30,025 nt of DNA, taken from NCBI GenBank assembly GCA_034678405.1, contig JAXDBW010000048.1, positions 1 to 30,025 on the forward strand. Direction: 5' to 3'. How positions within the stretch are numbered: position 1 is the stretch's first letter; every line of letters starts with the position of its first letter. This stretch comes from JAXDBW01 sp034678405 (GTDB lineage: Bacteria; Patescibacteriota; Patescibacteriia; UBA10025; JAHIVO01). The notes below the pieces were generated by a model. The model was not told the DNA's origin, did no database searches, and was given only the letters and a program-made list of their open reading frames with translations. Both the position numbers and the translations under genes were made by a program. This document shows positions 15,900-23,715 of the stretch, piece by piece.

Positions 15900-16519
15900 T
15901 ACCATCAATTCTTACTGATGAAATCGCCGAAGCTCAGCGACAACTCGATGCGCTTGCTGGGTTTACAGAGTGGGCGCAGATTGATGTCATGGATGGCAGA
16001 TTTGTTGAGACGAGATCATATAGCCCAGAATTCCTGAGTCAGATACACACTGGCATTTCCCTGGAGATACACCTCATGGTATCCCAGCCGGAATCGTGGC
16101 TGGAGTATCTCAATCCCGAAATATTCAAACGAGTGTATTTCCATATCGAGACGGCCGATGAACCAGAAGAGCTAATCAAACGCATCCGGGGAGCGGATTT
16201 CTTCGTAGGATTAGCGAATAAACTGGAAACGCCAATTTCAGCATTTGAAGACTATGTTGACATGGTGGATAATGTACTGTTTATGTCAGTCGTTCCCGGG
16301 CGCCAGGGCCAGCAGTTTCATCCTGAAGTATTAGATAAAATTAAATCATTTGGCAATCAGTTTCCCGATCATCAAATCGCCATTGACGGTGGAGTCACCG
16401 TCGAGCTACTCCCAGAGATCGTGAGTGCGGGGGTAGATGATATTGGGGTAGGATCACTAATTTCTCAAGCGGACGATCCACCCGCCATGCTACAAACATT
16501 ACAAAACCAATTAACTTAA
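15887..16519 (+). CDS. rpe: Ribulose-phosphate 3-epimerase family protein
   Basis: This 210-residue TIM barrel would interconvert ribulose 5-phosphate and xylulose 5-phosphate. Family motifs are present in order: VPSIL (5-9), IDVMDGRFV (32-40), EIHLMV (61-65 region), VLFMSVVPGRQGQQF (130-144) and IAIDGGV (164-170). Three of the four usual metal ligands are D33, H62 and D167. The first, a His two residues before D33 in most enzymes (H-x-D-V-M-D), is Gln31. The barrel is otherwise complete but slightly short. Its position between rpiB and transaldolase supports an epimerase role, though altered metal binding or substrate use is possible. Confidence 0.8.
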   Translation: MAQIVPSILTDEIAEAQRQLDALAGFTEWAQIDVMDGRFVETRSYSPEFLSQIHTGISLEIHLMVSQPESWLEYLNPEIFKRVYFHIETADEPEELIKRIRGADFFVGLANKLETPISAFEDYVDMVDNVLFMSVVPGRQGQQFHPEVLDKIKSFGNQFPDHQIAIDGGVTVELLPEIVSAGVDDIGVGSLISQADDPPAMLQTLQNQLT

Positions 16520-16532
16520 GCAGAATACATCT

Positions 16533-17180
16533 ATGCAATTATTTATTGACACCGCCATACTGAAGGAAATTGAATGGGGTATTGAGCGAGGGCTCGTGGA
16601 TGGCGTCACGACGAACCCAACTCTCCTCAACAAAGCCGACCGTAAACTCGGTGATGTCGTCAACGATATTCTCGAAGTCGTCAGTGATAAACCGGTAAGT
16701 ATTCAGATTATGTCGCAAACTGCGGATGAAATCATCGAGGAGGCAAAGACCGTGGCAAAGCTGGGCAAGAATGTGGTGATCAAACTTCCCATGACCGATG
16801 AGGGGATGATGGCCGTCCGAGAGCTATCTGCCAAGGGGATCAAGACGAATGTGACGCTAGTATTCAGCGTCTCTCAAGCACTGCTCGCTGCTCGGGCAGG
16901 TGCGACATATGTGAGCGCCTTCGACGGTACCCTCCAAAATGTCGGTGATGCGCAGTTTGCTACTCTCGAACAGATGATACACGCCCTGAAGCAGTCAGAT
17001 AGTGCTACTCAGCTTATTCTCGGAGCAATTCATGATGTATCTCAGGTAGAGCGAGCTGCGGTTGCTGGGGTACCAATAGCAAGCATCCCATTCAAAGTTC
17101 TCGTCCAAATGTATCGTCATGATCAGACAGATAAAGGTGAAAAAAAATTCCTCGAAGAATGGGATAAGATTCCGAAATAA
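16533..17180 (+). CDS. tal: Transaldolase / fructose-6-phosphate aldolase family (TalC-like)
   Basis: This 215-residue protein belongs to the short transaldolase class. It has FIDTA (4-8), the GVTTNPTLL motif (24-32), the Schiff-base lysine K84 in VVIKLPMT, and NVTLVFSVSQALLAARAGATYVSAF (106-130). Most members then read SPFVGR, whose Arg holds substrate phosphate; here it is SAFDGT, so that Arg is Thr133. The C-terminal part (HDQTDKGEKKFLEEWDKI) follows the family. The protein probably transfers dihydroxyacetone units in the non-oxidative pentose phosphate pathway, as the adjoining transketolase suggests, but the phosphate site differs. A ribosome-binding site is not obvious. Confidence 0.87.
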   Translation: MQLFIDTAILKEIEWGIERGLVDGVTTNPTLLNKADRKLGDVVNDILEVVSDKPVSIQIMSQTADEIIEEAKTVAKLGKNVVIKLPMTDEGMMAVRELSAKGIKTNVTLVFSVSQALLAARAGATYVSAFDGTLQNVGDAQFATLEQMIHALKQSDSATQLILGAIHDVSQVERAAVAGVPIASIPFKVLVQMYRHDQTDKGEKKFLEEWDKIPK

Positions 17181-17183
17181 CAC

Positions 17184-19016
17184 ATGCCGACCTCACCAAA
17201 AAAGTTAATTACTCTCTCGGCCTTTGTCCGATACTGGATCGTGCGGATGACGACGGCAGCTCAGTCAGGGCACCTGACGTCATCACTTTCAGCCGTTGAA
17301 CTCATGGTGGCGTTATGTTTTGGTGGTGTCCTGCACTATGACGTGAAGCGGCCTCGGCATCCGGGTAATGACCATCTCATTTTTTCCAAAGGGCACGCCT
17401 CACCGCTGTACTACAGTCTGTGGGCGGCCGCTGGAGCCATACCTACTGAGGAATTACTCACGTTCCGATCGATGACGTCTCGACTGGAGGGCCATCCCAG
17501 TATGCGATTTCCGTATACCGAGGCACCTACCGGATCGCTCGGACAGGGTCTGTCTATCGGGGTTGGTATGGCGTTGCACGCAAAATACATTACCCATCGA
17601 CCAAATCGCACGTATGTACTCCTGGGTGATAGTGAAATGGCTGAGGGGTCTGTGTGGGAAGCGATCCAGCTTGCCGCTCACTACAAGCTCAACAATCTCG
17701 TCGGCATCATTGACGTGAATCGACTGGGACAGCGAGGAGAGACGATGTACGGACATCGGGTACAGGCATATCAGCGACGGGTAGCGGCATTTGGATGGCA
17801 TACTATCGTCGTGGATGGCCACAAACTGCCACGAGTTGTATCGGCGCTGAAGCGAGCCGCACGTTCGACAACCAAACCGGTAATGATTATCGCTCAGACG
17901 GTCAAAGGGAAGGGCATTGCGATGCTTGAAAACAAAAACGGCTGGCATGGTAAAGCCCTGCACCCTGAGCAGTATGAGAAGATACAGGACGAAATAGTCG
18001 ATCCCGGTACAGTACGGGGTCAGATGCTTGCGGCCTGGCGCGTTTCGAAACAAAGCACATCACGAAAGAAGTCATATCAATTCCCAGAGGTGTCTACCCG
18101 GATGTCTGTTCGAGAGGCGGTCGGCCATGCACTGGCCGAGCGAGCGTCGCAGGATGCATCAGTCATAGTTCTTGACGCAGAGGTGAGCAATTCGACCAAA
18201 ATGGACATTTTCAAACGAGCGCATCCGAAACGTTTTTTCGAAATGTTTATCGCTGAGCAGAATATGGTGGGTACAGCCGTCGGGCTCGGGAGGCTCGGGC
18301 TCCGACCCGTCGTGTCATCCTTTGCCGCATTTCTGATGCGGGCGGCCGATCAGATACGCATGAGTCAGTACGCGCACGCACCACTTCTATATATTGGTTC
18401 ACACGCTGGTTCGTCCATTGGCAAAGATGGCGCATCACAAATGGGACTTGAGGACATCGCCCTCTTTCGTTCGCTCCGCGACGCGGTCGTCCTGTGTCCC
18501 TCAGACGCCTATAGTGCTCGCGCACTCGTCCGACTCGGTCTCACACATCCAGGTGTCGTATACATCCGCAGTACCCGCGCTGAGACCAGGACTCGCTATA
18601 CTCGGTCGGATACGTTTCAGATCGGCGGAAGTCGGGTACGACACCGTTCATCTCAGGATGTAGCTACCATCATTACTATGGGAGTAACGATCGATGAAGC
18701 TGAGGCGGCGTATGGTGAATTAAAAGCAAACGGTATACGAGTCAGAGTGATCGATGCATATAGCATCAAGCCACTCGATGTGCGTACTATTCGTCGGGCG
18801 GCACGGGAAACGAAACACCTCATTATCGTCGAAGATCATTATCCCGATGGGGGATTGCGCGATGCGGTGTTGCAGGCCATTACCGGTATGGATGTCTCCA
18901 CTGACCACCTCTGCGTCGGCCGGGAGCCACATAGTGGCAGCCCCGCCGCTGTACTGCAGTACGAAGGAATCGGAAAACGTGCTATGATACAAACAGTAAC
19001 ACGGAAACACGCTTAG
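17184..19016 (+). CDS. tkt: Transketolase
   Basis: Transketolase moves two-carbon ketol units between sugar phosphates using thiamine diphosphate. The 610-residue protein contains both halves in one chain, slightly shorter than the usual 650 or so. The N-terminal half has SGHLTSSLSAVELMVAL, FSKGHASPLYYS, the GSLGQGLSIGVGMA helix and the cofactor motif GDSEMAEGSVWEA followed by IIDVNRLGQ. The pyrimidine-binding half begins near 307 with TRMSVREAVGHAL and holds the activating Glu in AEQNMVGTAVGLG and the phosphate-binding SHAGSSIGKDGASQMGLED. The C-terminal domain includes DAYSIKPLD and EDHYPDGGLRDAV. Three bases separate it from both neighbours. With rpiB, rpe-like and tal it forms a complete non-oxidative branch. 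Confidence 0.95.
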   Translation: MPTSPKKLITLSAFVRYWIVRMTTAAQSGHLTSSLSAVELMVALCFGGVLHYDVKRPRHPGNDHLIFSKGHASPLYYSLWAAAGAIPTEELLTFRSMTSRLEGHPSMRFPYTEAPTGSLGQGLSIGVGMALHAKYITHRPNRTYVLLGDSEMAEGSVWEAIQLAAHYKLNNLVGIIDVNRLGQRGETMYGHRVQAYQRRVAAFGWHTIVVDGHKLPRVVSALKRAARSTTKPVMIIAQTVKGKGIAMLENKNGWHGKALHPEQYEKIQDEIVDPGTVRGQMLAAWRVSKQSTSRKKSYQFPEVSTRMSVREAVGHALAERASQDASVIVLDAEVSNSTKMDIFKRAHPKRFFEMFIAEQNMVGTAVGLGRLGLRPVVSSFAAFLMRAADQIRMSQYAHAPLLYIGSHAGSSIGKDGASQMGLEDIALFRSLRDAVVLCPSDAYSARALVRLGLTHPGVVYIRSTRAETRTRYTRSDTFQIGGSRVRHRSSQDVATIITMGVTIDEAEAAYGELKANGIRVRVIDAYSIKPLDVRTIRRAARETKHLIIVEDHYPDGGLRDAVLQAITGMDVSTDHLCVGREPHSGSPAAVLQYEGIGKRAMIQTVTRKHA

Positions 19017-19019
19017 GTT

Positions 19020-20006
19020 ATGTACGATGTCACTACAATAGGTTCGGCCACCCAAGATATTTATGTCTTCAGTGACAAATTTCACGTGGCTGAAGATCCG
19101 CGACAGAACTCGGGGATGGCTGAGTTTTTTCCATTTGGGACCAAAATCGAGCTGGACGACATCCTCTTTGAAGTTGGGGGCGGTGCGACAAATGCCGCGT
19201 TTACATTTCGTAATCAAGGTCTACGGACAGCCTGCGTGGCGCGAGTTGGTGATGATGGCGCCGGGGCGGACGTCCGCGCTTTGCTTAAAAAGAACCACAT
19301 TGCCGATCGATTGATTACTGATCACAAGCATAGCACCGGACATGGACTGATATTCCTCGGGCGGACGGGTGAACGAACCATCCTCGTGTATCGTGGTGCG
19401 ACTCAAGAATATCAACCACGCGAGATTACCAGCCGACTGCTCGGCTCGACGAAATGGCTGTACGTGACGTCACTCGGCGGCAACATAGCCGCACTGAAAA
19501 AGGTGTTTTCAGTGGCGGCTCGAGGGTCAGGGCAAATATTTATTAACCCCGGTAAGAAAGAAATTACCGAGCACCGTTCTGTCCTTCGCAGCATGATTAA
19601 GCAGTCACACGCGGTGCTTTTGAATCGCGAGGAGGCAGCCGCGCTGACAGGCCGCGCCTATAATAATATTAGTGGTATGCTACGCACTCTCCAAGCCATG
19701 ACCGGCGGCATAGTACTAGTGACCGAGGGAAAGCACGGTGCGTATGCTACAGTGGACAATCAAGCCTGGCGTGTTATAATTAAACCAGTGCAGGGTACAG
19801 ATACGACTGGTGCGGGTGACGCCTTTGGTTCAGGATTCTTGGCAGGATTTATACAGAAGCAGGGTGATCTTGCGTATGCCTTGACCCTGGCTGCTCATAA
19901 CTCAGCAGCAGTGATACAGAAAATTGGAGCAAAACACGGCCTACTCAAACGCGGGAGTGCACTCAAAACACTGCCCATATCAATAAAATCCTTTTCGATA
20001 AAATAA
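19020..20006 (+). CDS. PfkB-family sugar or nucleoside kinase
   Basis: This 328-residue ribokinase-fold protein phosphorylates a sugar, sugar phosphate or nucleoside with ATP. It shows the N-terminal VGGGATNAAFTFRNQGL motif (52-68) and the C-terminal PfkB signature GTDTTGAGDAFGSGF with catalytic base D267. The insertion GMAEFFPFGTKIELDDILFE before the glycine motif is common in uncharacterised bacterial and archaeal PfkB proteins. Substrate cannot be read from sequence. The location after transketolase suggests a ribokinase-like or phosphofructokinase-like role that feeds or drains this pathway. A nucleoside kinase salvaging ribose units is also possible. Confidence 0.87.
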   Translation: MYDVTTIGSATQDIYVFSDKFHVAEDPRQNSGMAEFFPFGTKIELDDILFEVGGGATNAAFTFRNQGLRTACVARVGDDGAGADVRALLKKNHIADRLITDHKHSTGHGLIFLGRTGERTILVYRGATQEYQPREITSRLLGSTKWLYVTSLGGNIAALKKVFSVAARGSGQIFINPGKKEITEHRSVLRSMIKQSHAVLLNREEAAALTGRAYNNISGMLRTLQAMTGGIVLVTEGKHGAYATVDNQAWRVIIKPVQGTDTTGAGDAFGSGFLAGFIQKQGDLAYALTLAAHNSAAVIQKIGAKHGLLKRGSALKTLPISIKSFSIK

Positions 20007-20019
20007 TTTTATTTACAAT

Positions 20020-20436
20020 ATGAATAATAAAGCAACCATAACTATTATAATCATTTTGGTCGTCGCCGTGGCTGTGCTCGTAGCCTGGTACTTCCTCGGT
20101 AATACTGACACCACCACGACGAATACGAATAACACCGTCGTAACGACCACAAATCGTGAAGTCCCACCCGACAACACTGTCTGGGTGCTTAATGGGAGTT
20201 TTACACCTTCGGTGCTCACTATCAGTGCCGGCGATACTGTCACCTGGATAAACAAAGATACCATCAATCGTCAGGTAGCCAGTGACCCACACCCAGCGCA
20301 TACTAGCGTGCCCGAGCTACTCTCTGATCCCTTGGCAGAAGGGGAATCATATACCTTCACCTTTGATACCGCGGGGACGTATGGTTATCATGACGAACTA
20401 AATCCAATCAAGAAAGCCCAGGTTATTGTCGAATAA
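20020..20436 (+). CDS. Membrane-anchored cupredoxin-like protein lacking canonical copper Cys
   Basis: This 138-residue protein has one N-terminal membrane helix (TITIIIILVVAVAVLVAWYFL), a Thr/Asn linker (about 31-50) and a plastocyanin-like beta-sandwich outside the cell. VLTISAGDTVTWINKD and YTFTFDTAGTYGYHDE are clear cupredoxin strands. Type-1 sites normally use a His after the N-x-D turn and Y-H-C-x-x-H-P-x-M; here the last motif is YHDELNPIKKA, so Cys, the second His and Met are all replaced. The SDPHPAH stretch and the His of YHDE remain, so another metal mode is possible. It follows the kinase by 13 bases and ends in a terminator. Confidence 0.82.
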   Translation: MNNKATITIIIILVVAVAVLVAWYFLGNTDTTTTNTNNTVVTTTNREVPPDNTVWVLNGSFTPSVLTISAGDTVTWINKDTINRQVASDPHPAHTSVPELLSDPLAEGESYTFTFDTAGTYGYHDELNPIKKAQVIVE

Positions 20437-20449
20437 GATCAACTCTCGT

Positions 20450-20481
20450 AACTCGCTACGGCATTTCCTGTAGCGAGTTTT
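20450..20481 (+). terminator. Intrinsic terminator after the pentose-phosphate/cupredoxin run
   Basis: AACTCGCTAC (20450-20459) and GTAGCGAGTT (20470-20479) form a perfect 10-bp stem with a 10-base loop. Only four T follow, so termination may be partial and the glycosyltransferase eight bases on may be partly co-transcribed. Confidence 0.65.
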
Positions 20482-20488
20482 GGTACCT

Positions 20489-21988
20489 ATGATGCAAACC
20501 CAACGTATTGTCGGATATAGGCGCTATCGAGCACTCGAAATGCTCCCGGGGATTATGGTATGGGTGACGCTACTGGGCGCCTCGGTGCTGTCGTTGGTCG
20601 CACCGGTATGGGCTATCTATTTTATCATCCTATTTGACGTGTATTGGCTTGTCCGCATATTGTACATGATTATTTTTGTGCTGACGTCGTTTTTCCGGTA
20701 CCGCCGGTCGCTCCGAGTTGATTGGTTTGCCGAAGTGCAGCGGCATGCAGACTGGCGATCGTATTACCATGCCGTGTTTATTCCGACGTATAAAGAGTCA
20801 TATGAAGTACTGCGGACGTCATTTGAAGCGATAGTGCAGAATAGATACCCCCTCGACAAATTCATTGTGATCCTCGCTGGTGAAGAGAAAGATGAAAGGA
20901 ATTTCCAGAGCATTGCCGACCGTATTGCTCAGGAGTATGGTCATCGCTTCTATAAATTCCTCGTCACCGTTCATCCGAAGGATATTCCCGGTGAAGTTGC
21001 CGGTAAAGGTTCAAATATTGCGTGGGCTGGACACCGGGTGAAAGAATACATTGACGAAGCCCGGATTCCGTATGACAGAGTAATTGTCTCATCATTTGAC
21101 AGCGATACGGTAGTTCACCCCCAATACTTTACTCACCTCACCGAAAGATATTTGTCTCATCCAAATCCCACCCGGGCCAGCTACCAGCCACTCGCACTGT
21201 TTAATAATAATATCTGGGACTCTCCGGCATTGACCAGGGTTATTGCCTACAGCACCACATTTTGGCTGATGGGAGAGCAAAGCCGTCCCGAGCGGATGTT
21301 CACCTTTTCGTCGCACAGCATGAGCTTCAAGGCATTGGTGGATGTGGGATTTTGGCAGGCGGATATTGTCACCGAGGACTCGCGCATCTGCCTCCAGTGC
21401 TATATGGAGTACGACGGCAACTACGAAGTCGTACCACTGTATATTCCAGTCTCAATGGATGTGGTGCTGGGTCGGACGTTTTGGCAATCACTAAAAAATC
21501 AGTATATTCAGCAGCGCCGGTGGGCCTATGGGGTTGAGAATTTTCCCTACATGGTTTGGAATTTTGGCAGAAATAAAGCCATGCCGTTTGTGCAGAAATT
21601 CCGCTATATGTTCAATCAGCTGGAGGGAGTGTACTCCTGGGCTACCGCCCCCATCCTTATCTTCATCATGGGCAACCTCCCCGTATGGCTGGTCAACCAG
21701 CGGGAGTATGACGACCTGATATCCCAAAACGCCCCTCACGTCCTCCAGTGGCTGATGACCGCGGCTATGCTGGGATTGCTCATGCAGGCAGTCCTGAGCG
21801 CGACGCTACTTCCCAAACGGCCCACTCGGCACAATCGGTGGAAGTACGTATTTATGATTTTTCAGTGGGTGCTGATACCCGTTACGCTTATTGGCTGGGG
21901 GTCAATTCCGGCGATCGATGCGCAGACGAGATTGATGCTTGGCAAATACCTGGGGTTTGACGTGACGCAAAAAGTCAGGAAAGGCTAG
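20489..21988 (+). CDS. Membrane family 2 glycosyltransferase (cellulose-synthase-like)
   Basis: This 499-residue protein has two N-terminal membrane helices (about 20-40 and 43-69), a cytoplasmic catalytic domain and three C-terminal membrane segments. Catalytic-domain motifs are FIPTYKES (98-105), VILAGEEKDE, the DxD motif SFDSDT (202-207, binds the nucleotide sugar and metal), VTEDSRI, and QYIQQRRWAYG, which fits the QxxRW motif of processive family-2 enzymes. It probably builds or exports a surface polysaccharide or lipid-linked glycan. An upstream TTG at 20480 extends the frame but falls in the terminator, so I use ATG 20489; 20492 is an alternative. Its stop shares the bases CTAG with the stop of the opposing fmt gene. 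Confidence 0.87.
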   Translation: MMQTQRIVGYRRYRALEMLPGIMVWVTLLGASVLSLVAPVWAIYFIILFDVYWLVRILYMIIFVLTSFFRYRRSLRVDWFAEVQRHADWRSYYHAVFIPTYKESYEVLRTSFEAIVQNRYPLDKFIVILAGEEKDERNFQSIADRIAQEYGHRFYKFLVTVHPKDIPGEVAGKGSNIAWAGHRVKEYIDEARIPYDRVIVSSFDSDTVVHPQYFTHLTERYLSHPNPTRASYQPLALFNNNIWDSPALTRVIAYSTTFWLMGEQSRPERMFTFSSHSMSFKALVDVGFWQADIVTEDSRICLQCYMEYDGNYEVVPLYIPVSMDVVLGRTFWQSLKNQYIQQRRWAYGVENFPYMVWNFGRNKAMPFVQKFRYMFNQLEGVYSWATAPILIFIMGNLPVWLVNQREYDDLISQNAPHVLQWLMTAAMLGLLMQAVLSATLLPKRPTRHNRWKYVFMIFQWVLIPVTLIGWGSIPAIDAQTRLMLGKYLGFDVTQKVRKG

Positions 21989-22938
21989 CTGAGCTGAGCG
22001 GTGAGCACAGCAGGATGCCCGCGGAGAAAATCCGCTGCGTTCTGTTGTGCCTTACCTTCGAGCTGGACAGTGTCGATTTGGAGCACCCCCGCTCCGGTTC
22101 CGACCAGTAGTGCGGTACCTGTATTTTTCACAGTGCCCGGCATCAAACGAAACAATTCTTTGGGTACGTGGGCGCGACGAATGAGTAGACGCCGGCCGTC
22201 CCACTGGGTATAGGCCCCTGGCCAGGGGGTATAGGCACGTACCAGCCGATCAATGTCTCGAGCCGGACGATGCCAGTCGATATGGCCGTCAGCTTTCTGA
22301 ATAATGCCTGTAGTAGTGACGCCGGTTGTTGCTTGCGGCTGTGGTTTGAGTGTGCCAGCGAGATACTCATGCAGAGACTCCATCACAATCTCAGCGCCCA
22401 GCTGACTCAGGGTGTCATGAAGCAACTCACTGGTTTCGGTACCGGTGAGGGGTATTTGTTTCTGAGCGATAATAGCGCCGGTATCAAGTCCCGCATCGAG
22501 CTGCATCAGCGTCACGCCAGTTTCAGTGTCGCCAGCTAGGATCGCAGCCTGGATGGGACTCGCTCCACGGTGGCGGGGGAGGAGAGACGCGTGGACATTG
22601 ACCCAGCCATGCGGTGGGATAGTTAGTAATGACTTAGGAATAATCTTGCCATAGGCTACGACGACTACCACATCGGGAGTGAGATCTGTGAGTAGTGTGG
22701 TAGCTGCGGCATTCTTTAGAGTGCTTGGCTGGTGTACCGGAATGTCCCAGCTGGAAGCTTTTTCTTTGACGGGGCTGGGAGTGAGGGTGTGGTGGCGACC
22801 GACGGGTTTATCGGGCTGGGTCAAAACACCCACCAGGGTATATTGGGGACTATCGTGTAGGGCTTCGAGGACCGGGACAGCGAATTCTGGTGTTCCGGCA
22901 AAGAGAATATTATATTTTTTCGCTGGGGTCTGCGTCAT
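21985..22938 (-). CDS. fmt: Methionyl-tRNA formyltransferase
   Basis: Fmt formylates initiator Met-tRNA using 10-formyltetrahydrofolate, so that translation begins with formyl-Met. The 317 residues match the full enzyme: ILFAGTPEFAVPVLEAL at the N-terminus, then the catalytic N114 and H116 (WVNVHASLLPRHRGASPIQ), and D152 in the AGLDTGAII motif. The C-terminal domain includes ADGHIDWHRPARDIDRLVRAYTPWPGAY, which binds tRNA. The gene starts inside the 3' end of def with a 29-base overlap, which indicates coupled expression. Keeping fmt with def in such a compact genome shows that the formylation cycle is intact. Confidence 0.96.
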   Translation of the reverse strand: MTQTPAKKYNILFAGTPEFAVPVLEALHDSPQYTLVGVLTQPDKPVGRHHTLTPSPVKEKASSWDIPVHQPSTLKNAAATTLLTDLTPDVVVVVAYGKIIPKSLLTIPPHGWVNVHASLLPRHRGASPIQAAILAGDTETGVTLMQLDAGLDTGAIIAQKQIPLTGTETSELLHDTLSQLGAEIVMESLHEYLAGTLKPQPQATTGVTTTGIIQKADGHIDWHRPARDIDRLVRAYTPWPGAYTQWDGRRLLIRRAHVPKELFRLMPGTVKNTGTALLVGTGAGVLQIDTVQLEGKAQQNAADFLRGHPAVLTAQLS

Positions 22939-23395
22939 TGCCGGTCATCACTTTCTTGGTACGATCAATAAAGAGGATGCCATTGATATGGTCAATCTCG
23001 TGCTGGAGGACACGGGCAAATAGCCCCTGAGCCTCAATGGTGACGGGCTCGGCTTCATGGTTGTATGCTTTGACTGTAATAGACGCATGTCGCTTCACCA
23101 TCCCAAACATACCAGGGATAGAGAGGCATCCTTCTTCAGCCTCTTCTTTTTTGAATGATTTCTTCTTGATTTCGGCATTGAAGAGCGCAAGTGGTCCATC
23201 TTTCGTATTGACGACCAAAATCCGCTTTGATACATCCACCTGCGGGGCAGCCAGCCCAATGCCCTGCGCATCACGCATCGTCTCAATCATGTCTTTCACA
23301 AATGAGTGGTGTTTCTTAATCTCCTTCACCGGCACTAGATCTGCCTTGCGACGAAGCGTGGCGTGTGGATGAGTAATGATAGTAAGTTTTGACAT
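22910..23395 (-). CDS. def: Peptide deformylase
   Basis: Def removes the formyl group from new proteins. The 161 residues carry the three metalloenzyme motifs: GIGLAAPQV (45-53), EGCLSIPG with metal ligand C90, and QHEIDHINGILF with H132 and H136 as ligands and E133 as catalyst. Spacing is normal. The last residues (TGNDADPSEKI) form an extension overlapping fmt. A near-consensus promoter lies 26 bases upstream, so def-fmt is an independent two-gene operon. No Shine-Dalgarno site is seen. Confidence 0.96.
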   Translation of the reverse strand: MSKLTIITHPHATLRRKADLVPVKEIKKHHSFVKDMIETMRDAQGIGLAAPQVDVSKRILVVNTKDGPLALFNAEIKKKSFKKEEAEEGCLSIPGMFGMVKRHASITVKAYNHEAEPVTIEAQGLFARVLQHEIDHINGILFIDRTKKVMTGNDADPSEKI

Positions 23396-23420
23396 TGGTG
23401 TAATTCGCTAAATCTAGCCT

Positions 23421-23449
23421 AGTATAGCGAATTTTCCGTGGTTTGTAAA
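23421..23449 (-). promoter_or_regulatory. Promoter of def-fmt
   Basis: On the minus strand TTTACA (23444-23449) is followed after 17 bases by TATACT (23421-23426), each close to consensus. The predicted start near 23414 leaves about 19 bases before the def ATG. Confidence 0.7.
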
Positions 23450-23489
23450 GACGTGCATTACGAACGCCCGTATATGTGGACAAATATTC

Positions 23490-23518
23490 TGTACAAATCT
23501 CGGGTTATACGATATAGT
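23490..23518 (+). promoter_or_regulatory. Candidate promoter of the small-gene cassette
   Basis: TGTACA (23490-23495) and TATAGT (23513-23518) are 17 bases apart. The start would fall near 23525, five bases before the leader-peptide ATG. The -10 is good; the -35 matches four of six. Confidence 0.5.
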
Positions 23519-23529
23519 TGGTGCAACCT

Positions 23530-23607
23530 ATGCAACAGCATCGAACGAATCTATTTCTTAACCTCTTTTTCCTCACTGATCCTGAGAGATCGGTTGTCTT
23601 TGCATAA
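23530..23607 (+). CDS. Putative Phe/Leu-rich leader peptide of a transcription attenuator
   Basis: A 25-codon frame starts at ATG 23530 and ends at TAA 23605. Residues 7-15 read NLFLNLFFL, a Phe/Leu run like those in aminoacid-responsive or ribosome-stalling leaders. The frame continues across the left arms of two alternative hairpins. No Shine-Dalgarno site is present, but the ATG is about five bases from the predicted transcript start, so leaderless-type initiation could apply. The function is inferred from architecture only: a ribosome stalled in the run would leave the antiterminator arm free, while one reaching the stop would cover it. It is too short for composition tests. Confidence 0.5.
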   Translation: MQQHRTNLFLNLFFLTDPERSVVFA

Positions 23608-23660
23608 ATCACCCCGCAGTACCAAAAGACATCGCTGATCTCTCACGAGATCAGTTTTTT
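23575..23660 (+). promoter_or_regulatory. Attenuator: three mutually exclusive hairpins ending in an intrinsic terminator
   Basis: Hairpin 1 pairs ACTGATC (23575-23581) with GATCGGT (23588-23594). An antiterminator can pair GAGAGATC (23584-23591) with GATCTCTC (23637-23644), and GTCTTT (23596-23601) with AAAGAC (23625-23630). The terminator pairs CTGATCTC (23635-23642) with GAGATCAG (23647-23654), then six T (23655-23660). The antiterminator shares bases with both others, so only one state can exist at a time. Confidence 0.6.
23635..23660 (+). terminator. Intrinsic terminator upstream of the two small genes
   Basis: A perfect 8-bp stem (CTGATCTC/GAGATCAG) with a 4-base loop runs directly into six T. 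It lies 55 bases before the first small gene, so it would block that gene's transcription unless bypassed. Confidence 0.8.
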
Positions 23661-23715
23661 GTATCATTCGCACCTTATCATTTCACCCATACACTATATA
23701 CGCATGGAGGAGTAT

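Noticed and set aside
17454..18053. 199-residue minus-strand frame
   Set aside because: It lies entirely antisense to the transketolase, which has all family motifs; composition is that of a shadow frame.
21985..21988. Shared CTAG between the glycosyltransferase and fmt stop codons
   Set aside because: A tail-to-tail overlap of stop codons is normal in compact genomes and needs no special explanation.
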